Position numbers and translations under genes: made by a program. Under the pieces are notes generated by a model. That model saw only the letters and a program-made list of their open reading frames with translations. It was not told the origin of the DNA and ran no database searches. Source: Vulcanimicrobiota bacterium (GTDB lineage Bacteria; Vulcanimicrobiota; Vulcanimicrobiia; Vulcanimicrobiales; Vulcanimicrobiaceae). Taken from it: 64,000 nucleotides of DNA. This document shows positions 1 through 8,282 of this stretch, piece after piece. The stretch covers positions 744,001-808,000 of the forward strand of contig PMSI01000003.1 of assembly GCA_003168375.1 (NCBI GenBank), read 5' to 3'. Numbering within the stretch: the stretch's first letter is position 1; each line of letters begins with the position of its first letter.

Positions 1-1238
1 ATGTTGTCGGGCAGGTAGCGGTCGGCTTGGCGCAGGTTTGCGATGTCGCTGATGCTGCCTTCCAGTCCGGTCTTGAACACCGAGAGCATCACCATGTACG
101 GGTTCGCGTCGGGCGCGACCGAACGGACCTCGACCCGTGAGCTGCGCTCGTTGCCGATCGGGAAGCGGACCATCGAGCCGCGGTCGACCGCCGAGGCCTT
201 GATCTGATTCGGCGCTTCGAAATGCGGATCGAGGCGGCGGTACGCGTTGACGCTCGAGTTCAGCAGCAAGCAGATGTCGTTGCCGTGCGTGAGGATGCGG
301 TCTGAGAAGTCGAAGGCGAACTTGCTGAGGTTCTCCTGGGCGCCCTTCTCCCAGAACAGGTTCTTGCCGTTCTTGTCGCTGACCGAGACGTTGGTGTGCA
401 TCCCGTTCCCGTTCACGCCGACGACGGGTTTGGGCAGGAAGCTCGCCGTCATCCCGAGCTTCGTCGCGACTTGGCGGCAGATCAGCTTGTAGAGCTGGAT
501 CGTGTCGGCCGCGGCGGTGACTTCGCCGTAGCTGTAGTTGATCTCGAACTGCGACGGCGCCACCTCGGGGTGGTCCTTCTCGTTCTCGAAGCCCATCGCG
601 CGCTGCACTTCGGCGACCGTGTCGATGAACTGGCGCAACGGGTCGCCGGGCAGCGAGTGATAGTACCCGCCGGTGTTGACGTACTCGAACTTGCCGGTCT
701 CGTGATAGCGCTGCTCGGCGTCGAGTCCCTGAAAGACGAAGCCTTCGATCTCGTTTGCCGCGTTGAGGGTGTAGCCGTGCTTCGCGTACTGATCGGCGGA
801 GAGCTGCTTCAGCACACCGCGGATGTCGGCGCTGAACGGCGAGCCGTCGCGGTCGAGCACTTCGCCGAAGATCAGCACCTTGCCGGCGCCGAAGATGTCG
901 GCCGGGCCCCAGTAGAACGCGCCCCAGTCGAGCGCCAGTCGCAAGTCGCTTTCGCGCTGCGGCGTGAAGCCGCGGATCGAGGAGCCGTCGAAGGTCAGGT
1001 TGTCGGCGGACTTCAGCAAGAATTTCTTGTCGTAGTCCAGCATGTGCAGCCGGCCTTCGAGGTCGGAGAACATCACCGTGACCGCCTTGATGCGCTTCTC
1101 GTCGGTGAGGTACTTCAGCCGGGCTTCTTGGATCTTGTCGGGCGCGACGCGATCCCTCCGCTGCTTCTTGGCCTCCAGGTTCAGCTCTTCGAGCTCCCCG
1201 TACGGGAGCATGAGAAAATCGCGCAGTTCAGTAGGCAT
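1..1238 (-). CDS. glnA: Glutamine synthetase, type I (C-terminus beyond window)
   Basis: Condenses glutamate and ammonia to glutamine with ATP in the cytoplasm, the central step of nitrogen assimilation. I translated about 412 residues on the minus strand from ATG at 1236-1238; the 3' end lies outside the window. Seen directly: the N-terminal beta-grasp motif FDGSSIRGF near residue 80, the catalytic block VGVNGNGMHTNVS near residue 275, and the arginine-rich segment SRVEVRSVAPDANPY near the C-terminal side. These are diagnostic of bacterial GlnA. The gene is divergent from the small gene at 1362, with about 120 bp between them for both promoters. The adenylylation-site region is not visible, so regulation by adenylylation cannot be judged. 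Confidence 0.96.
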   Translation of the reverse strand, partial: MPTELRDFLMLPYGELEELNLEAKKQRRDRVAPDKIQEARLKYLTDEKRIKAVTVMFSDLEGRLHMLDYDKKFLLKSADNLTFDGSSIRGFTPQRESDLRLALDWGAFYWGPADIFGAGKVLIFGEVLDRDGSPFSADIRGVLKQLSADQYAKHGYTLNAANEIEGFVFQGLDAEQRYHETGKFEYVNTGGYYHSLPGDPLRQFIDTVAEVQRAMGFENEKDHPEVAPSQFEINYSYGEVTAAADTIQLYKLICRQVATKLGMTASFLPKPVVGVNGNGMHTNVSVSDKNGKNLFWEKGAQENLSKFAFDFSDRILTHGNDICLLLNSSVNAYRRLDPHFEAPNQIKASAVDRGSMVRFPIGNERSSRVEVRSVAPDANPYMVMLSVFKTGLEGSISDIANLRQADRYLPDN

Positions 1239-1344
1239 CGTGAGCGAAAGCTATGCCGCGGCAGCCGCGCGTACCTTGCGAAAAAACCAGCCTTTCGACA
1301 TATACACGACCACGGCTGCGCGCGCTGTGCCTTGTGGCCTATCG

Positions 1345-1353
1345 TGCTATACT
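1345..1353 (+). promoter_or_regulatory. Extended -10 promoter, possibly giving a leaderless mRNA
   Basis: The sequence TGCTATACT is an extended -10 element (TGn plus TATACT). Its end is 8 nt before the ATG at 1362, so the expected transcription start falls within 1-2 nt of the start codon. There is no Shine-Dalgarno sequence in the few bases between. A clear -35 is absent, which is usual for extended -10 promoters. Confidence 0.5.
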
Positions 1354-1361
1354 CGGGCGCA

Positions 1362-1598
1362 ATGACGCAGGCGCAGACGCTGACCCGCGCGCTCAACGCG
1401 CTCACCAAGACCCCGCAGTTTTCGTACACCAAGGCGCGCGCCGCGGCGCGCCAGGACGGCAACGTCGACTGGCCCGGGACAAAGGCGCGCAACGACGATT
1501 TCAACCCCGAAGTGGACGGCTGCGAATCGTTCGTGATGCGCGACGGCAGCGTCTGCGAATGGGTCCCCGGCACCTACGGGTACGTGGCCCGCTCCTAG
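1362..1598 (+). CDS. Small hypothetical protein, 78 residues
   Basis: I do not recognise the family. The protein is short and hydrophilic, with no signal peptide or membrane segment. It has two cysteines (in DGCESF and SVCEW), a tryptophan-containing middle (DWPGTKARNDD) and a C-terminus GTYGYVARS. The ATG directly follows an extended -10 promoter element with no space for a ribosome binding site, so translation may be leaderless. It sits between divergent glnA and the OPT transporter, 42 bp upstream of the latter on the same strand. That it is real is supported by the promoter placement and a non-random composition for such GC-rich DNA. Confidence 0.6.
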   Translation: MTQAQTLTRALNALTKTPQFSYTKARAAARQDGNVDWPGTKARNDDFNPEVDGCESFVMRDGSVCEWVPGTYGYVARS

Positions 1599-1640
1599 CA
1601 CTCGGAAGGCGCCGCTTGGCCCTCCCGGAAGGAGGGCGTC

Positions 1641-3641
1641 GTGGCTTCCCAGACCGTCGCTTCCCCGCGCGCCCCCGGCGACCGCCGCGTCGAACTCACC
1701 GTCCGCGGCCTCATCCTCGGGGCGCTGATCACGCTGGTCTTCACGGCCGCGAACGTCTACCTGGGCCTCAAGGTCGGGCTGACGTTCGCCTCGTCGATCC
1801 CGGCCGCGGTCATTTCGATGGCGCTGCTCCGCTTTTTCAAGACGTCGACGATCTGGGAGAACAACATCGTCCAGACGGTCGCCTCGGCGGCCGGGACGCT
1901 CTCGTCGGTGATCTTCGTCCTGCCGGGGCTGGTGATGGTCGGGTGGTGGACCGGTTTCCCGTTCTGGGAGTCGTTCGGGATCTGCGTGGTCGGCGGGATC
2001 CTGGGCGTGATGTACAGCGTCCCGCTGCGGCGAGCGATGGTCACCGGGAGCGACCTCCCCTACCCGGAAGGCGTCGCTGCCGCCGAGGTGCTCAAGGTCG
2101 GCGCCGCTGCCGGAGCCGGCGGCAACGCGGCCGCTCTCGCCGAAAACAAGGCGGGCTTCGCCACCGTCCTGTGGAGCTCGGTCGCCAGCGCCCTATTCGC
2201 GGCGATCATCGGCACGGGAGTCTTTGCCAGCGAAGTGGCGCGATACGTTCGCGCCGGCGCCTCGGTGACGGGGTTCAACGTCGGCCTCTCCCTGGCGCTC
2301 GTCGGCGTCGGCCACCTCGTCGGCCTCTCGGTCGGTATCGCGATGCTGGCGGGGATCGTCCTGGCGTGGGGCGTGCTGGTCCCGGTGCTCTCGTCGTTCC
2401 ACCCCCTGACCGGCGACGTCGCCGCGCTCGCGAACACCGTCTTCCGCAAGGAAGTCCGGTTCATGGGCGCGGGCGCGATCGGCGTGGCCGCGCTGTGGTC
2501 CCTGGGCCGCCTCACCGCGCCGGTCGTGCGCGGCGTGATCTCGTCGCTTGCCGCCTCGCGCGAGCGGACCGCCGGCCGCGGTGACGCGCTGCCGATCACC
2601 GAGCGCGACATCCCGTTCAACATCGTCTTGCTGGTGAGCGCGGTTTGCCTCGTCCCCCTCGCGGTTCTGCTTTGGGCGTTCCTGAGCGGCAGCGCGATCG
2701 CGAGTGCCGCCATCCCGCTGATCCTCGGCGCGCTGGTCTACGTCGTGCTGGCCGGACTGATCGTCGCGGCGGTCTGCGGCTACATGGCAGGCCTCATCGG
2801 CTCGTCGAACTCGCCCGTCTCCGGATTGGCGATCCTGACCGTGCTGGGAGCGTCGCTGCTGCTGCTGGTCGTCGCGCACCCGGGCGATCCCATCGCCGGG
2901 AAAGCCCTGGTTGCCTTCGCGCTGTTCGTCACCGCGGTCATCATCAACGTCGCGACGATCTCGAACGACAACCTGCAGGACCTCAAGACCGGGCAGCTCG
3001 TCGGAGCAACGCCGTGGAGGCAGCAGGTCGCACTCGTCGTCGGCGTCGTCTTCGGCGCTGCGGTCATTCCCCCGATCCTGGACTTGCTCAACCACTCGAA
3101 CGGCTTCGCCGGCTCACCGATCCACGGCATCACCGCGCAGCCCCTCGCCGCGCCGCAGGCGACGCTGATCTCGGCGCTCGCGAACGGCGTGATCACTGGC
3201 CAGATCAACTGGGGACTCATCGCGTGGGGTGCAGGCATCGGCCTTGTGATCGTCGCGATCGACGAGACGCTGCGCCGCACGTCGAAGCGCCAGTTCCCGC
3301 CGCTGGCCGTCGCGCTCGGCATCTATCTGCCGATGTCGGTGACCTTCATGGTCGTCGTCGGCGCGTTCGCGGGCAAGGCGTACAACAGCTGGGTCGAGCG
3401 CCGGCCCAACGCCGATGTGGCGAAACGTCTCGGCGTGCTTCTCGCATCTGGCCTGATCGTCGGCGAGAGCCTCTTCGGCGTTATCCTCTCCGGCATCATC
3501 GTCGCCACGAACAAGGACGCTCCGCTCGCACTCGTCGGCGACAGCTTCGCGCTGCCCGCGATGTTCATCGGCCTCCTCGCCTTCATCGCCACCGTCGTCG
3601 GCCTCTACCGCTGGATCGGCAACCTAGCCCAGCGCGTTTGA
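1641..3641 (+). CDS. OPT superfamily oligopeptide transporter
   Basis: A 666-residue polytopic membrane protein of the OPT superfamily, which imports oligopeptides or metal-chelate complexes with protons. The N-terminal block ELTVRGLILGALITLVF followed by AANVYLGLKVGLTFASSIPA is the typical first-helix signature of bacterial OPT members, and roughly 14-16 hydrophobic segments follow. The interior motif DLPYPEGVAAAEVLK near residue 135 and SISNDNLQDLKTG-like block near residue 435 are also conserved in the family. The start is GTG at 1641, chosen because GGAAGGAGG lies 6-8 nt upstream. The substrate cannot be told from sequence. No partner peptidase gene is adjacent. Confidence 0.93.
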   Translation: MASQTVASPRAPGDRRVELTVRGLILGALITLVFTAANVYLGLKVGLTFASSIPAAVISMALLRFFKTSTIWENNIVQTVASAAGTLSSVIFVLPGLVMVGWWTGFPFWESFGICVVGGILGVMYSVPLRRAMVTGSDLPYPEGVAAAEVLKVGAAAGAGGNAAALAENKAGFATVLWSSVASALFAAIIGTGVFASEVARYVRAGASVTGFNVGLSLALVGVGHLVGLSVGIAMLAGIVLAWGVLVPVLSSFHPLTGDVAALANTVFRKEVRFMGAGAIGVAALWSLGRLTAPVVRGVISSLAASRERTAGRGDALPITERDIPFNIVLLVSAVCLVPLAVLLWAFLSGSAIASAAIPLILGALVYVVLAGLIVAAVCGYMAGLIGSSNSPVSGLAILTVLGASLLLLVVAHPGDPIAGKALVAFALFVTAVIINVATISNDNLQDLKTGQLVGATPWRQQVALVVGVVFGAAVIPPILDLLNHSNGFAGSPIHGITAQPLAAPQATLISALANGVITGQINWGLIAWGAGIGLVIVAIDETLRRTSKRQFPPLAVALGIYLPMSVTFMVVVGAFAGKAYNSWVERRPNADVAKRLGVLLASGLIVGESLFGVILSGIIVATNKDAPLALVGDSFALPAMFIGLLAFIATVVGLYRWIGNLAQRV

Positions 3642-4081
3642 TCCCTCAGTGGAACGCGTTGTACTCACCCTCTCGGATCGAAGCATCCGGTCCGTCCAGA
3701 ACTCGTTCGGTCACGCGTGCAACCTGCACCGTAGGCTTTTCATCGAAGAAACGATGCGCATCGCATCTCGCCCAACACGAACGGAGCTTGAGAGCAAGGC
3801 GACTTTGTCGCGCCCGCACCGCGGTCGAACTACCATATCACTGATGGTACCATGATTGACGGCCGCTAAATCCGGACGATCAGCTGAAAGCCGACTCAGT
3901 TCCGCTTGATCACGCTGGCTAAGACCGCCGCGGTCACGTAGGTCCGTTGCGACGTGACGCAGAGCGTCGTCGAGGCGTCGACTCCGACGGCCTGAGCGTG
4001 CGCCAGCAGAAAGCCTCTCGCGTGTGACGCATCGCGCCTGATCCCACCGAGGCGGCAACGTGCGGCGTTGGTCCGAAACCG
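3642..4081. other. Intergenic region of about 440 bp, no convincing gene
   Basis: The region is less GC-rich than its flanks. It contains a small inverted repeat around 3830-3852 (ACCAT and ATGGT arms, then the palindrome ATGGTACCAT). Open frames on the minus strand are arginine-rich and look non-coding. In-frame continuation past the stop of the 4082 gene gives a plausible-looking stretch ending TYVTAAVLASVIKRN at about 3903, which might be the remnant of a coding sequence. No tRNA, terminator or promoter could be supported. Confidence 0.4.
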
Positions 4082-4570
4082 TCAGAGCCGCGGTCGAGGT
4101 GAAGCGACGCAGTTGATGGATTTCATCGATGCCTCAACTTGACGTCGCTCGCTGGGATCCTTGGTAATGGGCCACATCGCGACATACCTAAATCCGGCGC
4201 ACGGTGGCTTGACGATGACGATCCTCAAGATACCCTCCTGCCGATACTCCGTCGCCCAGATTCCATTATTCGTCACGTTCGTCGACGCAGTATTATCAGT
4301 GAGCTGGAAGTTGGTATCATTAGTAAGGTCGATCGCAAACAGGCTTCGGCCATCGAGCTGAACGTAGTATACGATATTGTCGTATTTCAGGATACCCGGC
4401 GGTTCTGACTTTACGAGAAGCCAGTTCTTGGGCAGAGCCACAGTTAGTTCATCATTGTAAAGCGGTCGGTTGTACAACGGTCCGCTATTTTCGTTGTCAC
4501 AAGCATTGCCTGCCGTCGCCGACCCATACAGCAATCCCAGGACAGTCGTTCCAAGCCACAGCAACCGCAT
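4082..4570 (-). CDS. Secreted hypothetical protein of atypical composition
   Basis: About 162 residues beginning with a Sec-type signal peptide (MRLLWLGTTVLGLLYGSATAGNA), so it is probably periplasmic or extracellular. I chose the ATG at 4570 over an upstream in-frame ATG at 4630 because the signal sequence then starts at residue 1. The mature part has three cysteines, many Asn and Thr residues (NLTNDTNFQ-like stretches, TASTNVTNNG) and a C-terminal MWPITKDPSERRQVEASMKS segment. Asn/Thr content and AT-richer codons differ from most neighbours, suggesting acquisition. No family is recognised. It is followed by the degenerate intergenic stretch at 3642-4081. Confidence 0.7.
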   Translation of the reverse strand: MRLLWLGTTVLGLLYGSATAGNACDNENSGPLYNRPLYNDELTVALPKNWLLVKSEPPGILKYDNIVYYVQLDGRSLFAIDLTNDTNFQLTDNTASTNVTNNGIWATEYRQEGILRIVIVKPPCAGFRYVAMWPITKDPSERRQVEASMKSINCVASPRPRL

Positions 4571-4644
4571 TTTGCCAACCATCACAGCCCAATGTCCTTT
4601 GCGTTTGCCCGGTACCCGCAGCTCGGACACGTCGTCAGCATCAG

Positions 4645-5406
4645 CTACTGCGCGGTGAGGCCGCCGTCGATTACCATCTCGGCGCCGGTGACGAATGCAG
4701 ATTCGTCGGAGAGGAGATAGACGATCAGGTCGGCGATCTCTTCGGGCGCCGCGGGGCGGCCGAGCGGGACTTGGGCTAGGAGTGCGGCGCGGATGCGTTC
4801 GGGCTCGCGGGCGTGGTCGATCGTGTCGCGGAACATCGGCGTGTCGACGAATGTCGGGTGTACGGAGTTGCAGCGGATCTTGTAGCCTTTGCGCGCGCAG
4901 TGCAGCGCGATCGACTTGCTCAGCATGCGAACGGCGCCCTTCGATGAGTTGTAGGCGAGGACGTTGTGCCCGCCGACGATCCCGCTGACCGACGACATGT
5001 TCACGATCGAGCCGCCGTGATGCTTCATCGCGCGCACGGCGTGGCGGCAGCCGTAGAACACGCCGTCGAGGTTCACCGCGTGGGTCTTGCGCCAGTCCTC
5101 ATCGCTGCACGTCTCGATGTCGCCGATCAGGAAGATCCCGGCGCTGTTTACCACGCCGTCGATGCGACGAAAGCGCGTCCGCACGTCGTCGACGGCGGCG
5201 GCCCAGCTCGCGTCGCTCGTGACATCGAGGCGGACGAAGTGGAGCCCCGGCGTTTCACGCGCAGCGCGTTCGCCCGCTGCCGCGTCGATGTCGCCGATTG
5301 CGACATGCGCGCCCTGCGTGAGCGCTCGGCGCGCGGTTGCGAGACCGATTCCGCTCGCGCCACCGCTGATGAGGATCGTTTTGCCAGCGAGTCTACCCTG
5401 CGTCAT
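4645..5406 (-). CDS. SDR family oxidoreductase
   Basis: A classical short-chain dehydrogenase/reductase of 253 residues that should use NAD(H) or NADP(H) on an alcohol/ketone substrate not identifiable here. Seen: nucleotide-binding SGGASGIG near residue 12, DVTSD acidic motif near residue 62, VNSAG in place of NNAG, catalytic Ser in NMSSVSG and the YxxxK motif in YNSSKG, and the C-terminal GAEMVIDGG. I set the start at ATG 5406, since the nine residues from an upstream GTG at 5430 are not SDR-like. One copy of the palindromic repeat (5449-5472) lies just upstream of the start. Confidence 0.9.
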   Translation of the reverse strand: MTQGRLAGKTILISGGASGIGLATARRALTQGAHVAIGDIDAAAGERAARETPGLHFVRLDVTSDASWAAAVDDVRTRFRRIDGVVNSAGIFLIGDIETCSDEDWRKTHAVNLDGVFYGCRHAVRAMKHHGGSIVNMSSVSGIVGGHNVLAYNSSKGAVRMLSKSIALHCARKGYKIRCNSVHPTFVDTPMFRDTIDHAREPERIRAALLAQVPLGRPAAPEEIADLIVYLLSDESAFVTGAEMVIDGGLTAQ

Positions 5407-5448
5407 CGAGGGCGGCGTTCCGCCGGGCACGGTTTCCGCCCTTCGTTG

Positions 5449-5472
5449 TCACCCTGAGCTTGTCGAAGGGTG
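5449..5472. repeat. Palindromic repeat copy A
   Basis: Core CCCTGAGCTTGTCGAAGGG with the flanks TCA and TG; imperfect inverted repeat (CCCT/AGGG arms and internal pairing). It lies just upstream of the SDR gene start. It is the opposite orientation to copies B-D. Confidence 0.85.
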
Positions 5473-5520
5473 CGGGTGACTGGTCGGTGCTGACGACCGT
5501 GGTGCCTGGACACGGCGCCG

Positions 5521-5544
5521 ACCCTTCGACAAGCTCAGGGTGAC
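5521..5544. repeat. Palindromic repeat copy B
   Basis: Same core as copy A on the other strand (CCCTTCGACAAGCTCAGGG). It begins a unit of about 100 bp (to about 5618, including GATTTGGGAGAATGACAGA and CGAAACGGAAGGGCGGCGGG) that is repeated 122 bp downstream from copy C. Confidence 0.85.
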
Positions 5545-5642
5545 ATGATTTGGGAGAATGACAGAGATGACGGCTGGGCGCGATTCCGAAACGGAAGGGC
5601 GGCGGGCGCCGCCCAACCTTTTTGGGGCGCGTGACGACGCCG

Positions 5643-5666
5643 ACCCTTCGACAAGCTCAGGGTGAC
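5643..5666. repeat. Palindromic repeat copy C
   Basis: Same core and same following about 75 bp as copy B with only a few substitutions, at an offset of 122 bp. The pair is a local tandem duplication of repeat plus flank. Confidence 0.85.
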
Positions 5667-5736
5667 ATGATTTGGGAGAATGACAGAGATACCGGCTGCG
5701 CGCGATTACGAAACGGAAGGGCGGCGGGACGCCGCC

Positions 5737-5760
5737 ACCCTTCGACAAGCTCAGGGTGAC
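5737..5760. repeat. Palindromic repeat copy D, supplies a stop codon
   Basis: Same core. Its minus-strand TCACCCTGA is read as Ser-Pro-stop and ends the GNAT acetyltransferase gene, so the last codons of that gene belong to the repeat. Confidence 0.85.
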
Positions 5761-6290
5761 AAGTGCGGCTCGGGGTCGGTGGTGAGGCGCGCGTAGATGA
5801 GGGCGTCGTGGGCGGCTCCGGTGCGGTCGACGTATGACTGGCGCAGTCGGCCTTCGAGGGTGAAGCCGGCTTTTTCGAGCACCCGCGCGGATGCCGTGTT
5901 GGGGACGAAGACCGATGCTTCGAGGCGCCGTAGTCCTCGGGATTGGAAGGCGTGGCGTGCCATCGAGCGGGCGGCGTCCGTTGCGATGCCGCGGCCCCAG
6001 AATCGGCGGCCGAGCCAGTAGCCGAAGATCGCCGAACCGTGATGCTCGCCGCTCCGCGGCAGGATCCCGATTGCGCCGGCGAACGCACCGCCCGCCTCGA
6101 TCGCGAAATGGTTCGGCGGATCGTCCAGCAGCGCGATCGCCAGCCACCGCTCGCCGTCCGTCCGCGTGTACGGATGCGGGAAGCCGGCGGTCATCCAGCG
6201 CGTGACCGCTGGGTCGTCGGCGGCATCGACCAATGCGTCGAGATCGTCCGCGCGGTACGGGCGAAGCCGGCAGATCGCGCCTTGCAGCAC
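5751..6290 (-). CDS. GNAT family N-acetyltransferase (RimJ/RimL type)
   Basis: Transfers acetyl from acetyl-CoA to an amine, probably a protein N-terminus or a small molecule. The 179-residue protein has the RimJ/RimL arrangement: N-terminal RLRPYRADDLDALV, the FGYWLGRRFWGRGIATDA acetyl-CoA pyrophosphate-binding motif A near residue 95, and VFVPNTASARVLEKAGF motif B near residue 130. Start GTG at 6290 lies 2 nt after the stop of the DyP peroxidase, so they are probably co-transcribed. The final residues HLSP and the stop codon come from a copy of the palindromic repeat, so the native C-terminus has probably been altered or replaced. Confidence 0.9.
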   Translation of the reverse strand: MLQGAICRLRPYRADDLDALVDAADDPAVTRWMTAGFPHPYTRTDGERWLAIALLDDPPNHFAIEAGGAFAGAIGILPRSGEHHGSAIFGYWLGRRFWGRGIATDAARSMARHAFQSRGLRRLEASVFVPNTASARVLEKAGFTLEGRLRQSYVDRTGAAHDALIYARLTTDPEPHLSP

Positions 6291-6292
6291 GT

Positions 6293-7246
6293 TCAGCGCG
6301 GCGGCTCCGCGACCGGCACCTGCACTTCATGGTCGCCGTCGTCGGGCGTCGTGAAGGCGCGCAGCGCCTCAACCGAGGGAATGAAGTAGTACGCGCCGGT
6401 GAGCGGCGTCGTGTAGCGGGTCAGCGCGTCGCGCGGACCGCCGTCGGCGCCGGCCATCTGTTCGAGCATGCGCTGCAAACGCCGCTGGTCGGCACTGAAG
6501 CCGATGAACAGCGTGCCGTGCTCGCTCACCGTCCCGTACGGAACGTTGCGGCGAAAGATCGGCAGCTCGTCGCCGTTCACATGAACTTTGGTGCGCGCGA
6601 CATGTGAGTCGGCCGGCATCGCGTCGCCCTCGAACTCGACGCTGTCGGGCTTGGTGCGGCCGATGACCTGCTCTTGTCGCTCGTCCGGGAGCGCGTTCCA
6701 GTCCTTCGACAGGTGCCGCCATTGCTGGAACAGCAGGACACTGCCGCCCGCGCCCGGCGCATCGTCCTCGATCAGTACGATCTGGGGCGCTTCGTACAGC
6801 GTCGGGTTCTCGGTGCCGTCCTCGAAGCCGGTCAGGTCGCGGGTGTGCTTGTACGACCAGCCCGTCGCCTCGCGAACCAGCGTCGCATGCGGCGCAAGCG
6901 CGTCCACGGTCGCCGAGCCGAGATCGAAGACGATGTCGTAGGCCGCAGCCGCGTACCAGATCCAGAGGTCGGCCTGCGTCGTCGGCATCGAGTACCCGCC
7001 CGCACCGCGGAGCGGCTCGTCGAAACCGTGAACGCCGGCCGGCGCGTCGTGCGGTGCGACGATCCGCCACAGCTCCGGGCGGAAGCCCACCACGACGTTC
7101 ACACCACCGACGGTGGTGCGCGGCGGCCGCAGATCGGCGACGGCCTTCACCAGCGCCTCAGCAGCCGCACCATCGCGCAGTGCGAACTCGAAGAACCCGT
7201 GCGCGGCGTCGCCGAGCGCGAAGATCCCCGTCTGCCCGGTGATCAC
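6293..7246 (-). CDS. DyP-type heme peroxidase
   Basis: A 317-residue dye-decolorizing peroxidase of the short P-class/YfeX type, using H2O2 to oxidise organic substrates with a b-type heme. Seen: the distal GFEDGTENP motif (GxxDG) near residue 142, the proximal heme-ligand histidine in DSHVARTKV near residue 213, and the conserved Arg in IFRRNVPYG near residue 230, positions that match the family. There is no signal peptide, so it is cytoplasmic or encapsulated; no encapsulin gene is nearby. Start GTG 7246. It lies 25 bp downstream of the PanE-like gene and 2 bp upstream of the GNAT gene in a four-gene minus-strand run. Confidence 0.93.
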   Translation of the reverse strand: MITGQTGIFALGDAAHGFFEFALRDGAAAEALVKAVADLRPPRTTVGGVNVVVGFRPELWRIVAPHDAPAGVHGFDEPLRGAGGYSMPTTQADLWIWYAAAAYDIVFDLGSATVDALAPHATLVREATGWSYKHTRDLTGFEDGTENPTLYEAPQIVLIEDDAPGAGGSVLLFQQWRHLSKDWNALPDERQEQVIGRTKPDSVEFEGDAMPADSHVARTKVHVNGDELPIFRRNVPYGTVSEHGTLFIGFSADQRRLQRMLEQMAGADGGPRDALTRYTTPLTGAYYFIPSVEALRAFTTPDDGDHEVQVPVAEPPR

Positions 7247-7271
7247 GGTCCTTGCACGAGCCGCTCGGCGA

Positions 7272-8273
7272 TCACGCCGTGACGGCGACCGCGGCGCGCT
7301 GCGAGAGCGTCTCTTCGAGCCCTTTGACGGCGGCGTACACGGAGTCGATGTGCGGTGTCGGCGTCTCGGTGAGGCGGCCCAGCTCGACGACCGCGCCGAC
7401 CAGTGCCTCGATCTCGAGGCTGCGTCCCGCCTCGACGTCCTGCAGCATCGAGGTCTTGTGCTCGCCGACGCCTTCGGCGCCGGCGATCCGCTTCTCGATC
7501 GTGTGGCGGAACGTGATCCCCAACTTCTCGCCGATCTGCTGCGCTTCGCCCATCATCTGCGCGGCCAGTTCGCGCGTGTACGGGTTACGGCACAGTCCGG
7601 CCAGCGTCGCTCGCGTCAGCGCGCTGATCGGATTGAACGACAGGTTGCCCCACAGCTTGAGCCAGATCTCGCCGCGAATGTCGTCGAGCACGTACGATTT
7701 GAAGCCCGAGCGCACGAGCATCGCCGCCAGCGCTTCGACGCGTTCGCTGTGCGAACCGTCCAGCTCGCCGACGGAGAACCGGTTCCCCTCGACGACGTGA
7801 ATCACGCCCGGTGCGGTCACTTCCCCGGCCGGGTAGACGATGCAGCCGACGATCCGCTCGCGCTCGATCGCTTCGTCGATCGCACCGCTCGGATCGACCG
7901 CGGCGATGCGGCGCCCGTCGTGCGGCCCGCCGTGCTTGAAGAAGTACCACCACGGCACGCCGTTCTGGACGGTCATCACGATCGTCTTCGGCCCGAAGAG
8001 CTGCCGGATATCGGGGACGAGCGCCGGGATCTGGTGCGCTTTGACCGCGATCACCACCAGGTCTTGCGGGCCCGGCGCGGCGAGATCGTCGGTGATCGCG
8101 AAATCCTTCGCCACGACGGCGTCGCCGTCGGCCTCGATGCGCAGCCCCTGGGTTCGCATCGCGTACGCGTGCGCGGGATTCTTCTCGATGAACGTGACGG
8201 TCTCGCCGGCCAGCGCCAGCCGACCGCCGAGCATGCCGCCGATCGCTCCGGCTCCGATGATGCAGATTCGCAA
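7272..8273 (-). CDS. 2-dehydropantoate 2-reductase family protein
   Basis: ApbA/PanE family, 333 residues. Enzymes of this family reduce ketopantoate to pantoate with NADPH in CoA synthesis, though many paralogues act on other 2-keto acids. Seen: N-terminal Rossmann motif IIGAGAIGGMLG, the VIAVKAHQ segment with the catalytic-type lysine near residue 78, the VQNGVP block, and the C-terminal-domain helix WLKLWGNLSFNPISAL with its Lys and Asn. The neighbours are an FAH-family hydrolase (9 bp upstream) and a DyP peroxidase, not pantothenate genes. A catabolic keto-acid reductase is therefore as likely as PanE itself. Confidence 0.85.
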   Translation of the reverse strand: MRICIIGAGAIGGMLGGRLALAGETVTFIEKNPAHAYAMRTQGLRIEADGDAVVAKDFAITDDLAAPGPQDLVVIAVKAHQIPALVPDIRQLFGPKTIVMTVQNGVPWWYFFKHGGPHDGRRIAAVDPSGAIDEAIERERIVGCIVYPAGEVTAPGVIHVVEGNRFSVGELDGSHSERVEALAAMLVRSGFKSYVLDDIRGEIWLKLWGNLSFNPISALTRATLAGLCRNPYTRELAAQMMGEAQQIGEKLGITFRHTIEKRIAGAEGVGEHKTSMLQDVEAGRSLEIEALVGAVVELGRLTETPTPHIDSVYAAVKGLEETLSQRAAVAVTA

Positions 8274-8282
8274 GTGGTTCCT

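Noticed and set aside
396-1598. A long plus-strand open frame across glnA
   Set aside because: Antisense to glutamine synthetase; arginine/valine-rich composition is that of a GC-rich shadow frame.
3711-4058. A minus-strand 115-codon frame
   Set aside because: Arginine-rich, no motif, no ribosome binding site; treated as intergenic.
5449-5760. A CRISPR array
   Set aside because: The repeats are in both orientations, unequally spaced, and occur within genes; no cas genes and no uniform spacers.
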